Notes: generated by a model from the sequence alone, not told the origin. Positions 1-5,619 are shown, counted from the stretch's first letter. The stretch: 7,464 nucleotides of DNA from Methanobacteriota archaeon (GCA_003695745.1 RFHW01000151.1:1-7464); one strand, 5' to 3'. Numbers and translations: made by a program.

Positions 1-57
1 AAAGTAAAGCCAGAAAATCCTACTAAGTTTAGGTAAATTAAATAATTCAGACATCAT
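1..57 (-). CDS. N-terminal fragment of an unidentified protein, truncated by the window edge
   Basis: Reading the minus strand from 57, two consecutive ATG codons (55-57 and 52-54) open a frame that stays open to base 1 and reads MMSELFNLPKLSRIFWLYF. A Shine-Dalgarno-like AGGAGA (complement of 62-67) sits 4 nt before the first ATG and 7 nt before the second, so the second ATG is a good alternative start. The fragment turns hydrophobic and aromatic at its end, which could be the beginning of a membrane segment, but 19 residues are too few to assign a family. It lies downstream of and in the same direction as the secreted-protein pair, separated from it by a terminator and an AT-rich gap, so it probably has its own promoter. 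Existence is supported by the ribosome binding site and open frame only. Confidence 0.45.
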   Translation of the reverse strand, partial: MMSELFNLPKLSRIFWLYF

Positions 58-89
58 TTTCTCTCCTAGTATGGTGCGGGGTTTATCTT

Positions 90-105
90 AAATATTTCTA
101 CTCCT
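90..105 (-). promoter_or_regulatory. Possible TATA box for the edge gene
   Basis: On the minus strand, GTAGAAATATTTAAG lies about 30-40 nt upstream of the ATG at 57. An A/T-rich box preceded by purines is compatible with an archaeal BRE/TATA pair giving a short leader. The surrounding sequence is AT-rich throughout, so this is a weak call. Confidence 0.3.
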
Positions 106-161
106 CCATATTATCCCATTACATTTTCAATACGATACGTGAAGAAGAAACTAAATAAACA

Positions 162-194
162 TAATAAAAAATAAAAGAAGGGCGTAACGCCCTA
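162..194 (-). terminator. Hairpin plus U-tract terminator after the secreted-protein pair
   Basis: In the minus-strand transcript AGGGCG, loop UUA, CGCCCU (complement of 179-193) forms a perfect 6-bp GC-rich stem, followed at once by a U-rich run (UUCUUUUAUUUUUUAUUA). The stem begins inside the TAG stop codon of the upstream gene. This has the form of a bacterial intrinsic terminator. Archaeal termination depends mainly on the U-tract, so the site could work in either host, but the hairpin is unusual for archaea. Confidence 0.7.
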
Positions 195-899
195 TCTAAA
201 AACTGGCGGGACGGGAAAGACTACTACTCTTGTTTTATATCCCTGACTTTCGTATTCTGCTGCATTTTCTGATATCTTAGGGTCTACAAGCCTCACTTTT
301 TCGTGATTTGCTAGACGCTTTAACTCTTTAGCACTGCCTTTCACATCTACGCCGTATACCCCTATTTCTCCTTGATTAATCTCGTCGAACAGTTGTTGTT
401 CAATCTGAATAGCGCTTTTCAGTCCTTCTTTTTCTACTGGGTCTTTTGAATTTTTCAATTGTTCTTGGGATAACACTATTCTCTCTTTTACCTTTTCCCT
501 GAGCTTCAGTACTGAATCACTAAGAGTTCCTTCTATCTTAAACTCACCTCCATGGTCTGATGTTTTAGACTGGAAATGAGCTTCTTTTGTTTCAACCTGA
601 AATCCTTTTAGTATATTATCTACGTCGCTTGGAGAATAGAGGGCATTCAAAGAAACTGTGGCCTCAATTACAGCATTTGGATCTCTCTCTATTTCAGATT
701 GCAGAACCCTTTTCCTCTCTATGATATACAACGTAGTTGCTCCCGGAATTGCCACTGCAGGCCCGACAAGAATAGTCACTTTCTTATTTGCGGGGTCTAT
801 TTTTTCTTTTCGTACTGTTATTGACTCAGCTGCATTGGTAGCTAAAACTCCAGAAAGGAGTACCGCCACAAATATCAGCGCAATGTAACCTTTCTTCAT
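192..899 (-). CDS. Secreted protein of unknown function, helical middle region
   Basis: Predicted 235-residue exported protein; I do not recognise the family. The start is placed at the ATG at 899 because AGGAGG (complement of 908-913) stands 8 nt upstream; the ATG at 905 is only 2 nt from that site and a GTG at 908 overlaps it. Residues 1-24 form a signal peptide: Lys2-Lys3, a hydrophobic core to about residue 20, and a likely cleavage site near Thr-Asn-Ala-Ala. The mature part has a segment ending IPGATTLYIIER (51-62), a segment ALYSPSDVDNIL (86-97), a charged, strongly helical stretch (about 128-175) that may form a hairpin or coiled coil, and a C-terminal alpha/beta stretch with VYGVDVKGSAKEL (181-193) ending VVVFPVPPVFR. 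It has no cysteine. It is the downstream member of a two-gene unit, 17 nt after its partner's stop, so the two products probably act together outside the cell. GC content is near 45%, below that of the core genes to the right. Confidence 0.82.
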   Translation of the reverse strand: MKKGYIALIFVAVLLSGVLATNAAESITVRKEKIDPANKKVTILVGPAVAIPGATTLYIIERKRVLQSEIERDPNAVIEATVSLNALYSPSDVDNILKGFQVETKEAHFQSKTSDHGGEFKIEGTLSDSVLKLREKVKERIVLSQEQLKNSKDPVEKEGLKSAIQIEQQLFDEINQGEIGVYGVDVKGSAKELKRLANHEKVRLVDPKISENAAEYESQGYKTRVVVFPVPPVFR

Positions 900-916
900 C
901 TTCATCACCTCCTAAC

Positions 917-1417
917 CTATAAATCCCACGATCCTTGGGCCGGTGCAGTAAACCTATCTAAATCACAGTATTGACGATTCCAAGGGTTATACCTTCTTGT
1001 CTCAGCTTCAAGATTGGCTGACGCACTGCTTGCGCCCTCGGGCTCAAGTTCTAAGTAGGTATAATAGTACGTACTTGTCGATATTCCATGCGCATATGCT
1101 GTGTAAATTGTAAAGTCGTCTTCTGGTTCGTCAACATCACACCTTCTCGGCCATGGTAAATTACTGTCACAGTATCCAGTATAATGCGCAAAGTTTGTTA
1201 CTGGAGTCCTGAACTCGTGGTCATAGGCATCGACCAAGCCAAATTGGTTCTGATACCACCTAATATTCCAAGAGTGCGCTGTTTGCGTGTTGAAAAGATA
1301 GTTCCCACGATCTGGTGCCCACCAGCTACTACCACTGCAATAAGCGGCACTTACTATTGGAACACCCCCTATTAGGAACAAAAGCACTACTCCAACTGTT
1401 CCCATTTTCTTTCTCAC
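917..1417 (-). CDS. Small secreted Trp/Tyr-rich protein with four cysteines, unknown function
   Basis: Predicted 166-residue exported protein of no family I recognise. A TTG-started frame extends to 1450, but the GTG at 1415-1417 is the better start: GGAGGT lies 8 nt upstream of it, and starting there gives a compact signal peptide with Arg2-Lys3-Lys4, a hydrophobic core, and a cleavage site after IVSA (24). The mature part is rich in aromatic residues (seven Trp and many Tyr) and has exactly four Cys (27, 83, 93, 151), enough for two disulfides. It contains an acidic patch DVDEPEDDF (94-102), a Thr/Ser/Tyr-rich stretch STSTYYYTYLELEPEG (113-128) and an Ala/Ser-rich loop after it. The composition suggests an extracellular beta-rich fold. 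It lies just upstream of the cysteine-free secreted partner in a probable operon. A toxin/bacteriocin or surface-binding role is only speculation. Confidence 0.78.
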   Translation of the reverse strand: MRKKMGTVGVVLLFLIGGVPIVSAAYCSGSSWWAPDRGNYLFNTQTAHSWNIRWYQNQFGLVDAYDHEFRTPVTNFAHYTGYCDSNLPWPRRCDVDEPEDDFTIYTAYAHGISTSTYYYTYLELEPEGASSASANLEAETRRYNPWNRQYCDLDRFTAPAQGSWDL

Positions 1418-1498
1418 GTTTCTCAACCTCCTTCTATTTTTTCTTCGCAATTTGCTTTACTTCATTCATCCGGAACTTTAACCTTCAAAATCCTAAAT

Positions 1499-1544
1499 GA
1501 AAACTGCGAATTTCTCAAAAGATTCTGCGGTTTTTGCAGTTTTC
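1499..1544. repeat. 9-bp perfect inverted repeat
   Basis: GAAAACTGC (1499-1507) is repeated in inverted form as GCAGTTTTC (1536-1544), with a 28-nt spacer. A second, shorter CTGC (1525-1528) can also pair with the right arm. The position, between divergent genes and upstream of the prenyltransferase TATA box, would suit a regulator binding site. The spacer is long for a dimeric operator, so DNA looping or a remnant of an inserted element are alternatives. Confidence 0.5.
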
Positions 1545-1557
1545 TTTGGGAATTTTT

Positions 1558-1576
1558 CAAGAAAAGAATATATCGC
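1558..1576 (+). promoter_or_regulatory. Archaeal BRE/TATA promoter of the prenyltransferase gene
   Basis: CAAGAAAAGAATATATCGC has a purine-rich BRE-like part followed by the TATA core AATATATC centred near 1570. Transcription would start about 26 nt downstream, near 1596, giving a leader of roughly 10 nt before the ATG at 1606. The core is nearly symmetric and could also serve the minus strand. Confidence 0.55.
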
Positions 1577-1605
1577 TCAGCTTCAAACACAATTTTGGGC
1601 AGATT

Positions 1606-2472
1606 ATGGGAGGTTCCATAGAAGCACACTGGGAGCGGATAAAACCTTTCCTGGAAATCCTGAAGCTGAAAGGAAGTCTTGTGGATGTCTCAACGATCCT
1701 GGCGGTCTCAGCTTTCCTCGGCCGGAGAGACTGGAGGCTCATATGGGCGATGCTCTCCTGCATCCTGATACACAGCGGAGGAGACATCTACAACGACATA
1801 TATGACCGGGAAATAGACCAGGTATGTAAACCCCTCGCACCCATTCCCTCTGGCAGGATGACCGTAAAGGCTGCCTGGGCATATCTTGCGCTGCTTCTTT
1901 TACTCGCACTTTCCATATCCCTGTATCTCAGCAAAATCCTCTTTCTCTGCTTGGTTGCAGGGATTCTCACAGGGTATGTGTTCTACTCCCATCCCATGTT
2001 CAGATTCAAGGACATGCCCATAGTTTCAATAGCCATCATTGCCTTTTCTTTTTCACTGGAATCAATAGGTGTGTGGAGCCTTTACTCCGGCATAACAAGA
2101 GAGGCGCTTATCGTGGCGGCCTACATATTCCTCTTGGTCTTCTCTCTGGTATTCATGAAGGACTTCAGGGACGTGGAGGGGGATATTAACTCCCTGCCAC
2201 TCATGTGGGGGGTAAAGAAAGCCGCCATATTTTCGAGCATGTTGTGCATCCTTCCATTAATGATTTTTGTTTTCCTGTCGACTATATATCAGCAGGCCAT
2301 TATCTGGATCGCGGCTCTCACATTTATCTCCCTTGTCTCATCGTGCATCAAAATACTGGTCTTCGGAGATCCAGTTGCACAGGGGAGGGAACTCAAAAAC
2401 AGGATGATATTATCCTTGAGCATGCCAAACATTGTGCTTTTTGCTCTGAGCGAAGCACGTTCTTGGTTATAG
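1606..2472 (+). CDS. UbiA-superfamily membrane prenyltransferase
   Basis: Integral membrane enzyme that joins an isoprenyl diphosphate to an acceptor. Counting from the ATG at 1606 it has 288 residues, usual for the family. Two Asp-rich motifs bind the Mg-diphosphate: NDIYDREID (63-71), followed by PLAPIPSGRMT, and KDFRDVEGD (185-193), followed by SLPLMWGVKKA. The rest is mostly hydrophobic, consistent with about eight or nine helices. The frame is open back to a TTG at 1534, but the ATG at 1606 is preferred because a TATA box lies about 36 nt upstream and the extra 24 residues resemble no UbiA start. The motifs resemble archaeal digeranylgeranylglyceryl phosphate synthase, which makes archaeol lipids; a menaquinone-type or other aromatic acceptor is equally possible, since archaea often carry several paralogues. 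No pathway partner is adjacent. It converges with the Lrp-like gene, with one base between the stops. GC content is below that of the core genes to the right. Confidence 0.88.
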   Translation: MGGSIEAHWERIKPFLEILKLKGSLVDVSTILAVSAFLGRRDWRLIWAMLSCILIHSGGDIYNDIYDREIDQVCKPLAPIPSGRMTVKAAWAYLALLLLLALSISLYLSKILFLCLVAGILTGYVFYSHPMFRFKDMPIVSIAIIAFSFSLESIGVWSLYSGITREALIVAAYIFLLVFSLVFMKDFRDVEGDINSLPLMWGVKKAAIFSSMLCILPLMIFVFLSTIYQQAIIWIAALTFISLVSSCIKILVFGDPVAQGRELKNRMILSLSMPNIVLFALSEARSWL

Positions 2473-2473
2473 A

Positions 2474-3109
2474 TTATTTATCAGGCATGAATCGGTGGAT
2501 GAATCTCTCCCTGAATCGTTTCAGAAGCTGCTCATCTTTTTCCGTCATGGGGGACAGGGACATGTATCTCTCGATAAATTCCTTTTGGATGAAGAAGCCC
2601 TTAATTGTAGCGTCTCTGAGGATGTGAACATCGGCCTTAATTTCCGGGTATCTCTCTCTAAGATAGACTTCTGCATAGTTTCTTGCCGCATCTTCAGAAG
2701 CTGCAACACCGTGTATGCACGCCATCATACCATAACACGTTGCCACATCCTCCAACACAACGTTTCCGAATAAAGTAGGTGTGCATACAATATCGCCGAT
2801 TTCCCGCAGGTATTCGCCTGCTGAAAAAACGTGATCCCTCTCTATTCTCTTGAGCTCTTCTTTACTTTCAGCTTCGACGGTGATTATGAACCTCGTATTG
2901 TAACCTAATCTTTCCCAGTCCACGACCGCTGTATATCCTTTTATAACCCCTTTTTTCTCCAGTTTTCTCCTATAATAAGCTGCAGCATTTTCGCTTTTGA
3001 ACCCCAGGATCTCCTTCAGTTTCGAGTCGCTTAGCCTCCCGTCTTTCAGAAGACTAAGAATCGTTTTTGCCTCTTTTTCGGATAGGTTTGGGAAAAGGAT
3101 TCTGAACAT
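2474..3109 (-). CDS. Lrp/AsnC-like winged-helix transcriptional regulator
   Basis: DNA-binding regulator of 211 residues by the start chosen here. Residues 9-60 form an Lrp-type winged helix-turn-helix: SEKEAKTILSLLKDGRLSDSKL, a recognition region near FKSENAAAYYRRKLEKKGVI, then GYTAVVDWERLGYN leading into a beta strand. The C-terminal part (about 70-211) starts like an Lrp effector domain but is about 50 residues longer than the usual 150-160 residue Lrp protein and has three cysteines (109, 125, 131) in a segment VCTPTLFGNVV...CYGMMACIHG. The frame is open to an ATG at 3139, but a TATA box at 3143-3150 almost touches that codon; the ATG at 3109 has AGGT 5 nt upstream and the right distance from the TATA box. 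It is divergent from leuD and shares its upstream region, so control of itself and perhaps of leuD is an inference. A siroheme-decarboxylase-like role of an Lrp fold is a less likely alternative. Confidence 0.78.
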   Translation of the reverse strand: MFRILFPNLSEKEAKTILSLLKDGRLSDSKLKEILGFKSENAAAYYRRKLEKKGVIKGYTAVVDWERLGYNTRFIITVEAESKEELKRIERDHVFSAGEYLREIGDIVCTPTLFGNVVLEDVATCYGMMACIHGVAASEDAARNYAEVYLRERYPEIKADVHILRDATIKGFFIQKEFIERYMSLSPMTEKDEQLLKRFRERFIHRFMPDK

Positions 3110-3139
3110 CTTTAACCTGCCTTTAAGTCTGCTTTCCAT

Positions 3140-3156
3140 AGGCTATATATTTTTTC
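3140..3156 (-). promoter_or_regulatory. TATA box in the Lrp-like/leuD divergent region
   Basis: GGCTATATATTTTTTC contains a near-symmetric TATA core centred near 3147. On the minus strand it predicts a transcript start near 3121 and a 12-nt leader before the ATG at 3109. On the plus strand it would start near 3173, leaving a leader of about 100 nt before leuD. It is the only strong TATA match in the region. Confidence 0.6.
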
Positions 3157-3252
3157 TTTTTCCAATGTTTGTTTTAGATAATGTTTTTGAATTTGCATGG
3201 GGGCATGCCATGGATATGGCCGAGGCTGCAGGCGGCAAAAAGGACATAAACG

Positions 3253-3279
3253 ATGAAGTCAAATGTTCCGGTATCATGA
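3253..3279 (+). other. Possible 8-codon leader ORF overlapping the leuD start
   Basis: ATG at 3253 follows a purine-rich AAAAAGGA and encodes MKSNVPVS; its TGA overlaps the leuD start as ATGA (3276-3279). This arrangement would allow translational coupling, and leuD itself lacks a clear Shine-Dalgarno. It could equally be chance, and it contains no leucine codons, so it is not a classical leucine attenuator. Confidence 0.2.
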
Positions 3280-3773
3280 AGGATCGGATAAAAGGCAGGG
3301 TGTGGCGCTTCGGCTCCAATGTGGACACGGACCAGATCATCCCGGCAGAGTATCTGGTGACCGGCGACCCGGCCGAGCTCGCGCGCCACGTCTTCGAGAA
3401 GGTCAGGCCGGAGTTTGCAAAAGAGGTGCGGGCCGGGGATGTGATCGTGGCAGATGAGAACTTCGGCTGCGGCTCCTCACGGGAGCATGCGCCGCGGGCG
3501 CTCATCGGGGCTGGAGTGGCCTGCGTGGTCGCAAAAAGCTTTGCAAGGATATTCTACCGCAACAGCATAAACATCGGCCTCCCGCTCGTGGAGACCTCCA
3601 TCGAGGCAGGCGATGGCGACACCCTTGAGGTGGACTTCCAGCAGGGTGTGGTGCGAAACCTCGACAGAGACTTGGAGGCGGCCTTCCCGCCCATGCCTCC
3701 GTTCCTCCAGCAGCTCATAGACGCGGGCGGCCTCGTGGAATATACGCGAAAGAGGCTTAACGGGCGGTCCTGA
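3276..3773 (+). CDS. leuD: 3-isopropylmalate dehydratase small subunit
   Basis: Small (swivel-domain) subunit of the [4Fe-4S] isomerase that converts 2-isopropylmalate to 3-isopropylmalate in leucine synthesis; in many archaea the same enzyme also handles citramalate for isoleucine. The 165-residue product is of normal length. Seen motifs are GRVWRFGSNVDTDQIIP (7-23), the specificity loop AEYLVT (24-29), the active-site NFGCGSSREHAP (62-73) and SFARIFYRNSINIGLP (88-103). The loop YLVT is closer to isopropylmalate isomerase than to the YLRT form known for methanogen homoaconitase, so LeuD is favoured. The frame is open far upstream (possible ATG codons at 3163 and 3210), but family alignment favours the ATG at 3276. 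The large subunit leuC is not adjacent. The next gene starts 2 nt after the stop, so the two are probably co-transcribed. GC content near 60% starts about here. Confidence 0.93.
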   Translation: MKDRIKGRVWRFGSNVDTDQIIPAEYLVTGDPAELARHVFEKVRPEFAKEVRAGDVIVADENFGCGSSREHAPRALIGAGVACVVAKSFARIFYRNSINIGLPLVETSIEAGDGDTLEVDFQQGVVRNLDRDLEAAFPPMPPFLQQLIDAGGLVEYTRKRLNGRS

Positions 3774-3775
3774 CC

Positions 3776-4357
3776 ATGGAGCGAAGACCTGACCATCCCG
3801 TTGACCCTCTCTTCATCAGGCGCTGGTCGCCAAGGGCCATGTCAGGCGAGCCCCTCTCCGAGGAGGAGCTCATGACCCTCTTCGAGGCTGCGCGCTGGGC
3901 CCCCTCCTCCTACAACAACCAGCCCTGGCGATTCCTCTATGCAAGACGCGGCACAGAGCACTGGAAGCTCTTTTTCGACCTCCTCTACGAGGGCAACCAG
4001 GCGTGGGCGAAAAGGGCAGGCGCCCTCATCGTTGCGGTGTCCAAAGAAACCTTCGACTACAACGGCAGGCCCTCTATAACCCACAGCTTTGACGCAGGCG
4101 CGGCCTGGGAGAACCTGGCGCTGCAGGGCACAGTGATGGGCCTTGTGGTCCATGCCATGCAGGGCTTCGACTACGGGAAGGCGAGGACAGCGCTCGCCAT
4201 ACCTGACGGCTATCGTGTTGAGGCCATGATCGCCGTTGGAAGACCGGGGAGAAAGGAGGAGCTCCCGCCTCAGCTTCAGGAGCGTGAGCATCCAAGCGGT
4301 CGAAAGCCCCTTTCAAGGATTGTAAGGGAAGGGGTCTGGCATCACGATATTGAATAG
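3776..4357 (+). CDS. Nitroreductase-family FMN oxidoreductase
   Basis: Flavin-dependent oxidoreductase of the nitroreductase superfamily, 193 residues, typical of the short single-domain members that work as dimers with FMN and NAD(P)H. Family marks are RRWSPRAMSGEPLSEEEL (15-32, the Arg-rich FMN phosphate site), the signature APSSYNNQPWRF (42-53), the central helix SFDAGAAWENLALQGTVMGL (104-123), and MIAVGRPG (151-158) near the flavin. The physiological substrate cannot be read from the sequence; reduction of nitroaromatics or quinones is only the family assay. The ATG lies 2 nt after the leuD stop, with GGCGGT in the end of leuD as a weak ribosome binding site, so translation is probably coupled. 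No metabolic link to LeuD is evident. It converges with the TFB gene across 24 bases. Confidence 0.9.
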   Translation: MERRPDHPVDPLFIRRWSPRAMSGEPLSEEELMTLFEAARWAPSSYNNQPWRFLYARRGTEHWKLFFDLLYEGNQAWAKRAGALIVAVSKETFDYNGRPSITHSFDAGAAWENLALQGTVMGLVVHAMQGFDYGKARTALAIPDGYRVEAMIAVGRPGRKEELPPQLQEREHPSGRKPLSRIVREGVWHHDIE

Positions 4358-4381
4358 CAGGGCGCTCCAGGAGGTTTTGCC

Positions 4382-5308
4382 CTATATCACTATGTCTATG
4401 TTGAGCCGCTCTGCAAGCTCTTTGTAGCGGTTCCGGATCGTCACCTCTGTGACACCTGCCACCTCCGCCACCTCCCTCTGCGTCCGTCGCTCCCCGAGCA
4501 ACACCGATGCAATGTAGATGGCGGCTGCTGCCACGCCTGTGGGGCCCCGTCCTGATGTGAGCTCCTTGCCCATGGCCATCTTCAGCACCTCAATGGCCTT
4601 GCTCTGAATCTCCCCTGAGAGGCCGAGCTCTGAGGCGAAGCGCGGCACATACTCGATGGGTGTTGTGGGGTTGAGGCTGATGTCAAGCTCCCGCGCCACG
4701 AACCGATAGGTCCTGCCGATCTCCTTCCTGTTCAGCTTGGCAGCGTCCGCTATCTCATCAAGGGTCCGGGGTATGTTGCATATCCTGCACGCCGCATAAA
4801 GCGCCGCCGCTGACACGCCTTCGATGCTCCTGCCCCGGATCAATCCCTTTTCAACGGCCTTGCGGTAGACCACCGCCGCCTGCTCCCGGATCTCCTTCGG
4901 GAGATTGAGGCGGGATGCCACCTTGTCAAGCTCGGTGAGGGCGAAGGCGAGGTTCCGCTCCGTTGCGTTTGAGACCCTGATCCTCTGCTGCCACTTCCTG
5001 AGCCGATAGATCTGCGCCCTTTTGCGAGCCGGTATGTCCTTGCCATAGCTGTCCCTGTTCCTCCAGTCTATGACGGTGGAGAGCCCCTTGTCATGGATGG
5101 TGTAGGTCATGGGCGCCCCTGTCCTTGAGCGTTTCACCCTCTGCTCATGGTCAAAGGCCCGCCACTCAGGCCCGTTGTCTATGATCTTCTCATCTATCAC
5201 GAGCCCGCAGGAGTTGCAGATTATCTCGGCCCGCTCATAATCCCTTGACAGGTTTTTTGCCTTGCACTCCGGGCATTCCTCAACATACTCTACCTTTCTT
5301 TCTTCCAT
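4382..5308 (-). CDS. tfb: Transcription initiation factor B (TFIIB homologue)
   Basis: General transcription factor that binds the TBP-TATA complex and recruits archaeal RNA polymerase. All parts are present in 308 residues: a zinc ribbon with Cys12, Cys15, Cys31 and Cys34; the B-reader/linker region [20 protein letters not shown] to [12 protein letters not shown] (47-92); two cyclin-fold repeats (about 108-205 and 210-305), the first holding [22 protein letters not shown] and the second [20 protein letters not shown]; and the C-terminal BRE-reading helix-turn-helix [20 protein letters not shown] (276-295). The ATG has GGAGG 8 nt upstream, inside gar1, and the two genes overlap by 19 nt, the gar1-tfb arrangement common in euryarchaea. 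The zinc ribbon and reader are complete, so this looks like a main housekeeping TFB and not a degenerate paralogue. Confidence 0.97.
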   Translation of the reverse strand: MEERKVEYVEECPECKAKNLSRDYERAEIICNSCGLVIDEKIIDNGPEWRAFDHEQRVKRSRTGAPMTYTIHDKGLSTVIDWRNRDSYGKDIPARKRAQIYRLRKWQQRIRVSNATERNLAFALTELDKVASRLNLPKEIREQAAVVYRKAVEKGLIRGRSIEGVSAAALYAACRICNIPRTLDEIADAAKLNRKEIGRTYRFVARELDISLNPTTPIEYVPRFASELGLSGEIQSKAIEVLKMAMGKELTSGRGPTGVAAAAIYIASVLLGERRTQREVAEVAGVTEVTIRNRYKELAERLNIDIVI

Positions 5309-5562
5309 TTCCTCTTCCTCCTTGGCCTGGAGGGCATCTCAAAGAGCTCCTTTCCCTCCACAAGCTCCGGGTTTTTCAGGACCTGTGGAGTGGGTTTTAC
5401 AAGTATATGGGGGTCCATTACAGGCCCTATTATGTCCATCACCTGCCCCACCTTTCTGCGGTCCTCTGTCACGATTGCAGAATATATCTCTGGGAGCGTT
5501 CTGCTCCTTATAAGGAGATGTCTGGTCTTTGTTATCTGGCTTTGATTTCCAAGGGCCTTCAA
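5290..5562 (-). CDS. gar1: H/ACA RNP component Gar1
   Basis: Subunit of the H/ACA ribonucleoprotein that makes pseudouridine in rRNA; Gar1 contacts Cbf5 and controls substrate turnover. The 90-residue protein has a short N-terminal stretch, the core beta-barrel with [20 protein letters not shown] (28-47) and DPHILVKP (50-57), then [15 protein letters not shown] and a basic tail [12 protein letters not shown] (79-90) likely to touch RNA. The start is a TTG codon (5560-5562), supported by AGGAGGA (complement of 5568-5574) 5 nt upstream; there is no ATG near the N terminus. It is the first gene of the gar1-tfb operon, overlapping TFB by 19 nt. Upstream are two tandem TATA-like boxes. Confidence 0.93.
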   Translation of the reverse strand: MKALGNQSQITKTRHLLIRSRTLPEIYSAIVTEDRRKVGQVMDIIGPVMDPHILVKPTPQVLKNPELVEGKELFEMPSRPRRKRKWKKER

Positions 5563-5594
5563 AAGATTCCTCCTATAAAAACATTTCGAAAACT

Positions 5595-5619
5595 TTATAA
5601 ATACCTCTTATAAATACCT
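5595..5619 (-). promoter_or_regulatory. Tandem TATA boxes upstream of gar1
   Basis: TTATAAATACCT occurs twice, perfectly, at 5595-5606 and 5608-5619 (period 13). Read on the minus strand this is AGGTATTTATAA twice. The distal copy predicts transcription from about 5586, giving a leader that includes the Shine-Dalgarno; the proximal copy predicts a start near 5573, with almost no leader. The core is near-symmetric, so one copy might also serve the plus-strand CNNM gene. Confidence 0.6.

Larger units (their letters stand above)
1418..1605. other. Divergent intergenic region between the secreted pair and the prenyltransferase
   Basis: These 188 bases separate two divergent units. They hold the Shine-Dalgarno of the secreted Trp/Tyr-rich gene at the left end, a 9-bp inverted repeat in the middle, and the TATA box of the prenyltransferase gene at the right. 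No clear promoter for the secreted pair stands out. Open frames that cross the region (from 1497 and 1534) lack a ribosome binding site and look spurious. Confidence 0.6.

Noticed and set aside
1497..1805. Plus-strand open frame of 102 codons overlapping the prenyltransferase start
   Set aside because: No ribosome binding site, overlaps most of a well-supported UbiA gene in another frame, and its composition is typical of an out-of-frame reading.
2205..2773. Plus-strand frames opposite the Lrp-like gene and across the UbiA end
   Set aside because: They lie antisense or out of frame to two genes with recognisable domains and have no start signals.
3199..3213. Short palindromic GGCATGCC and CCATGG motifs before leuD
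   Set aside because: Short restriction-site-like palindromes expected by chance; no repeat elsewhere in the window.
3143..3505. Minus-strand frames opposite leuD
   Set aside because: Antisense to conserved LeuD motifs; no family features and no ribosome binding site.
4359..4383. Possible hairpin between the nitroreductase and TFB stops (AGGGC and GCCCT)
   Set aside because: Only 5 bp with a 15-nt loop and no T-run on either side; too weak to call a terminator.
4840..5046. Minus-strand Ser/Gly/Arg-rich frame inside TFB
   Set aside because: Out-of-frame reading of GC-rich TFB codons; low-complexity composition.
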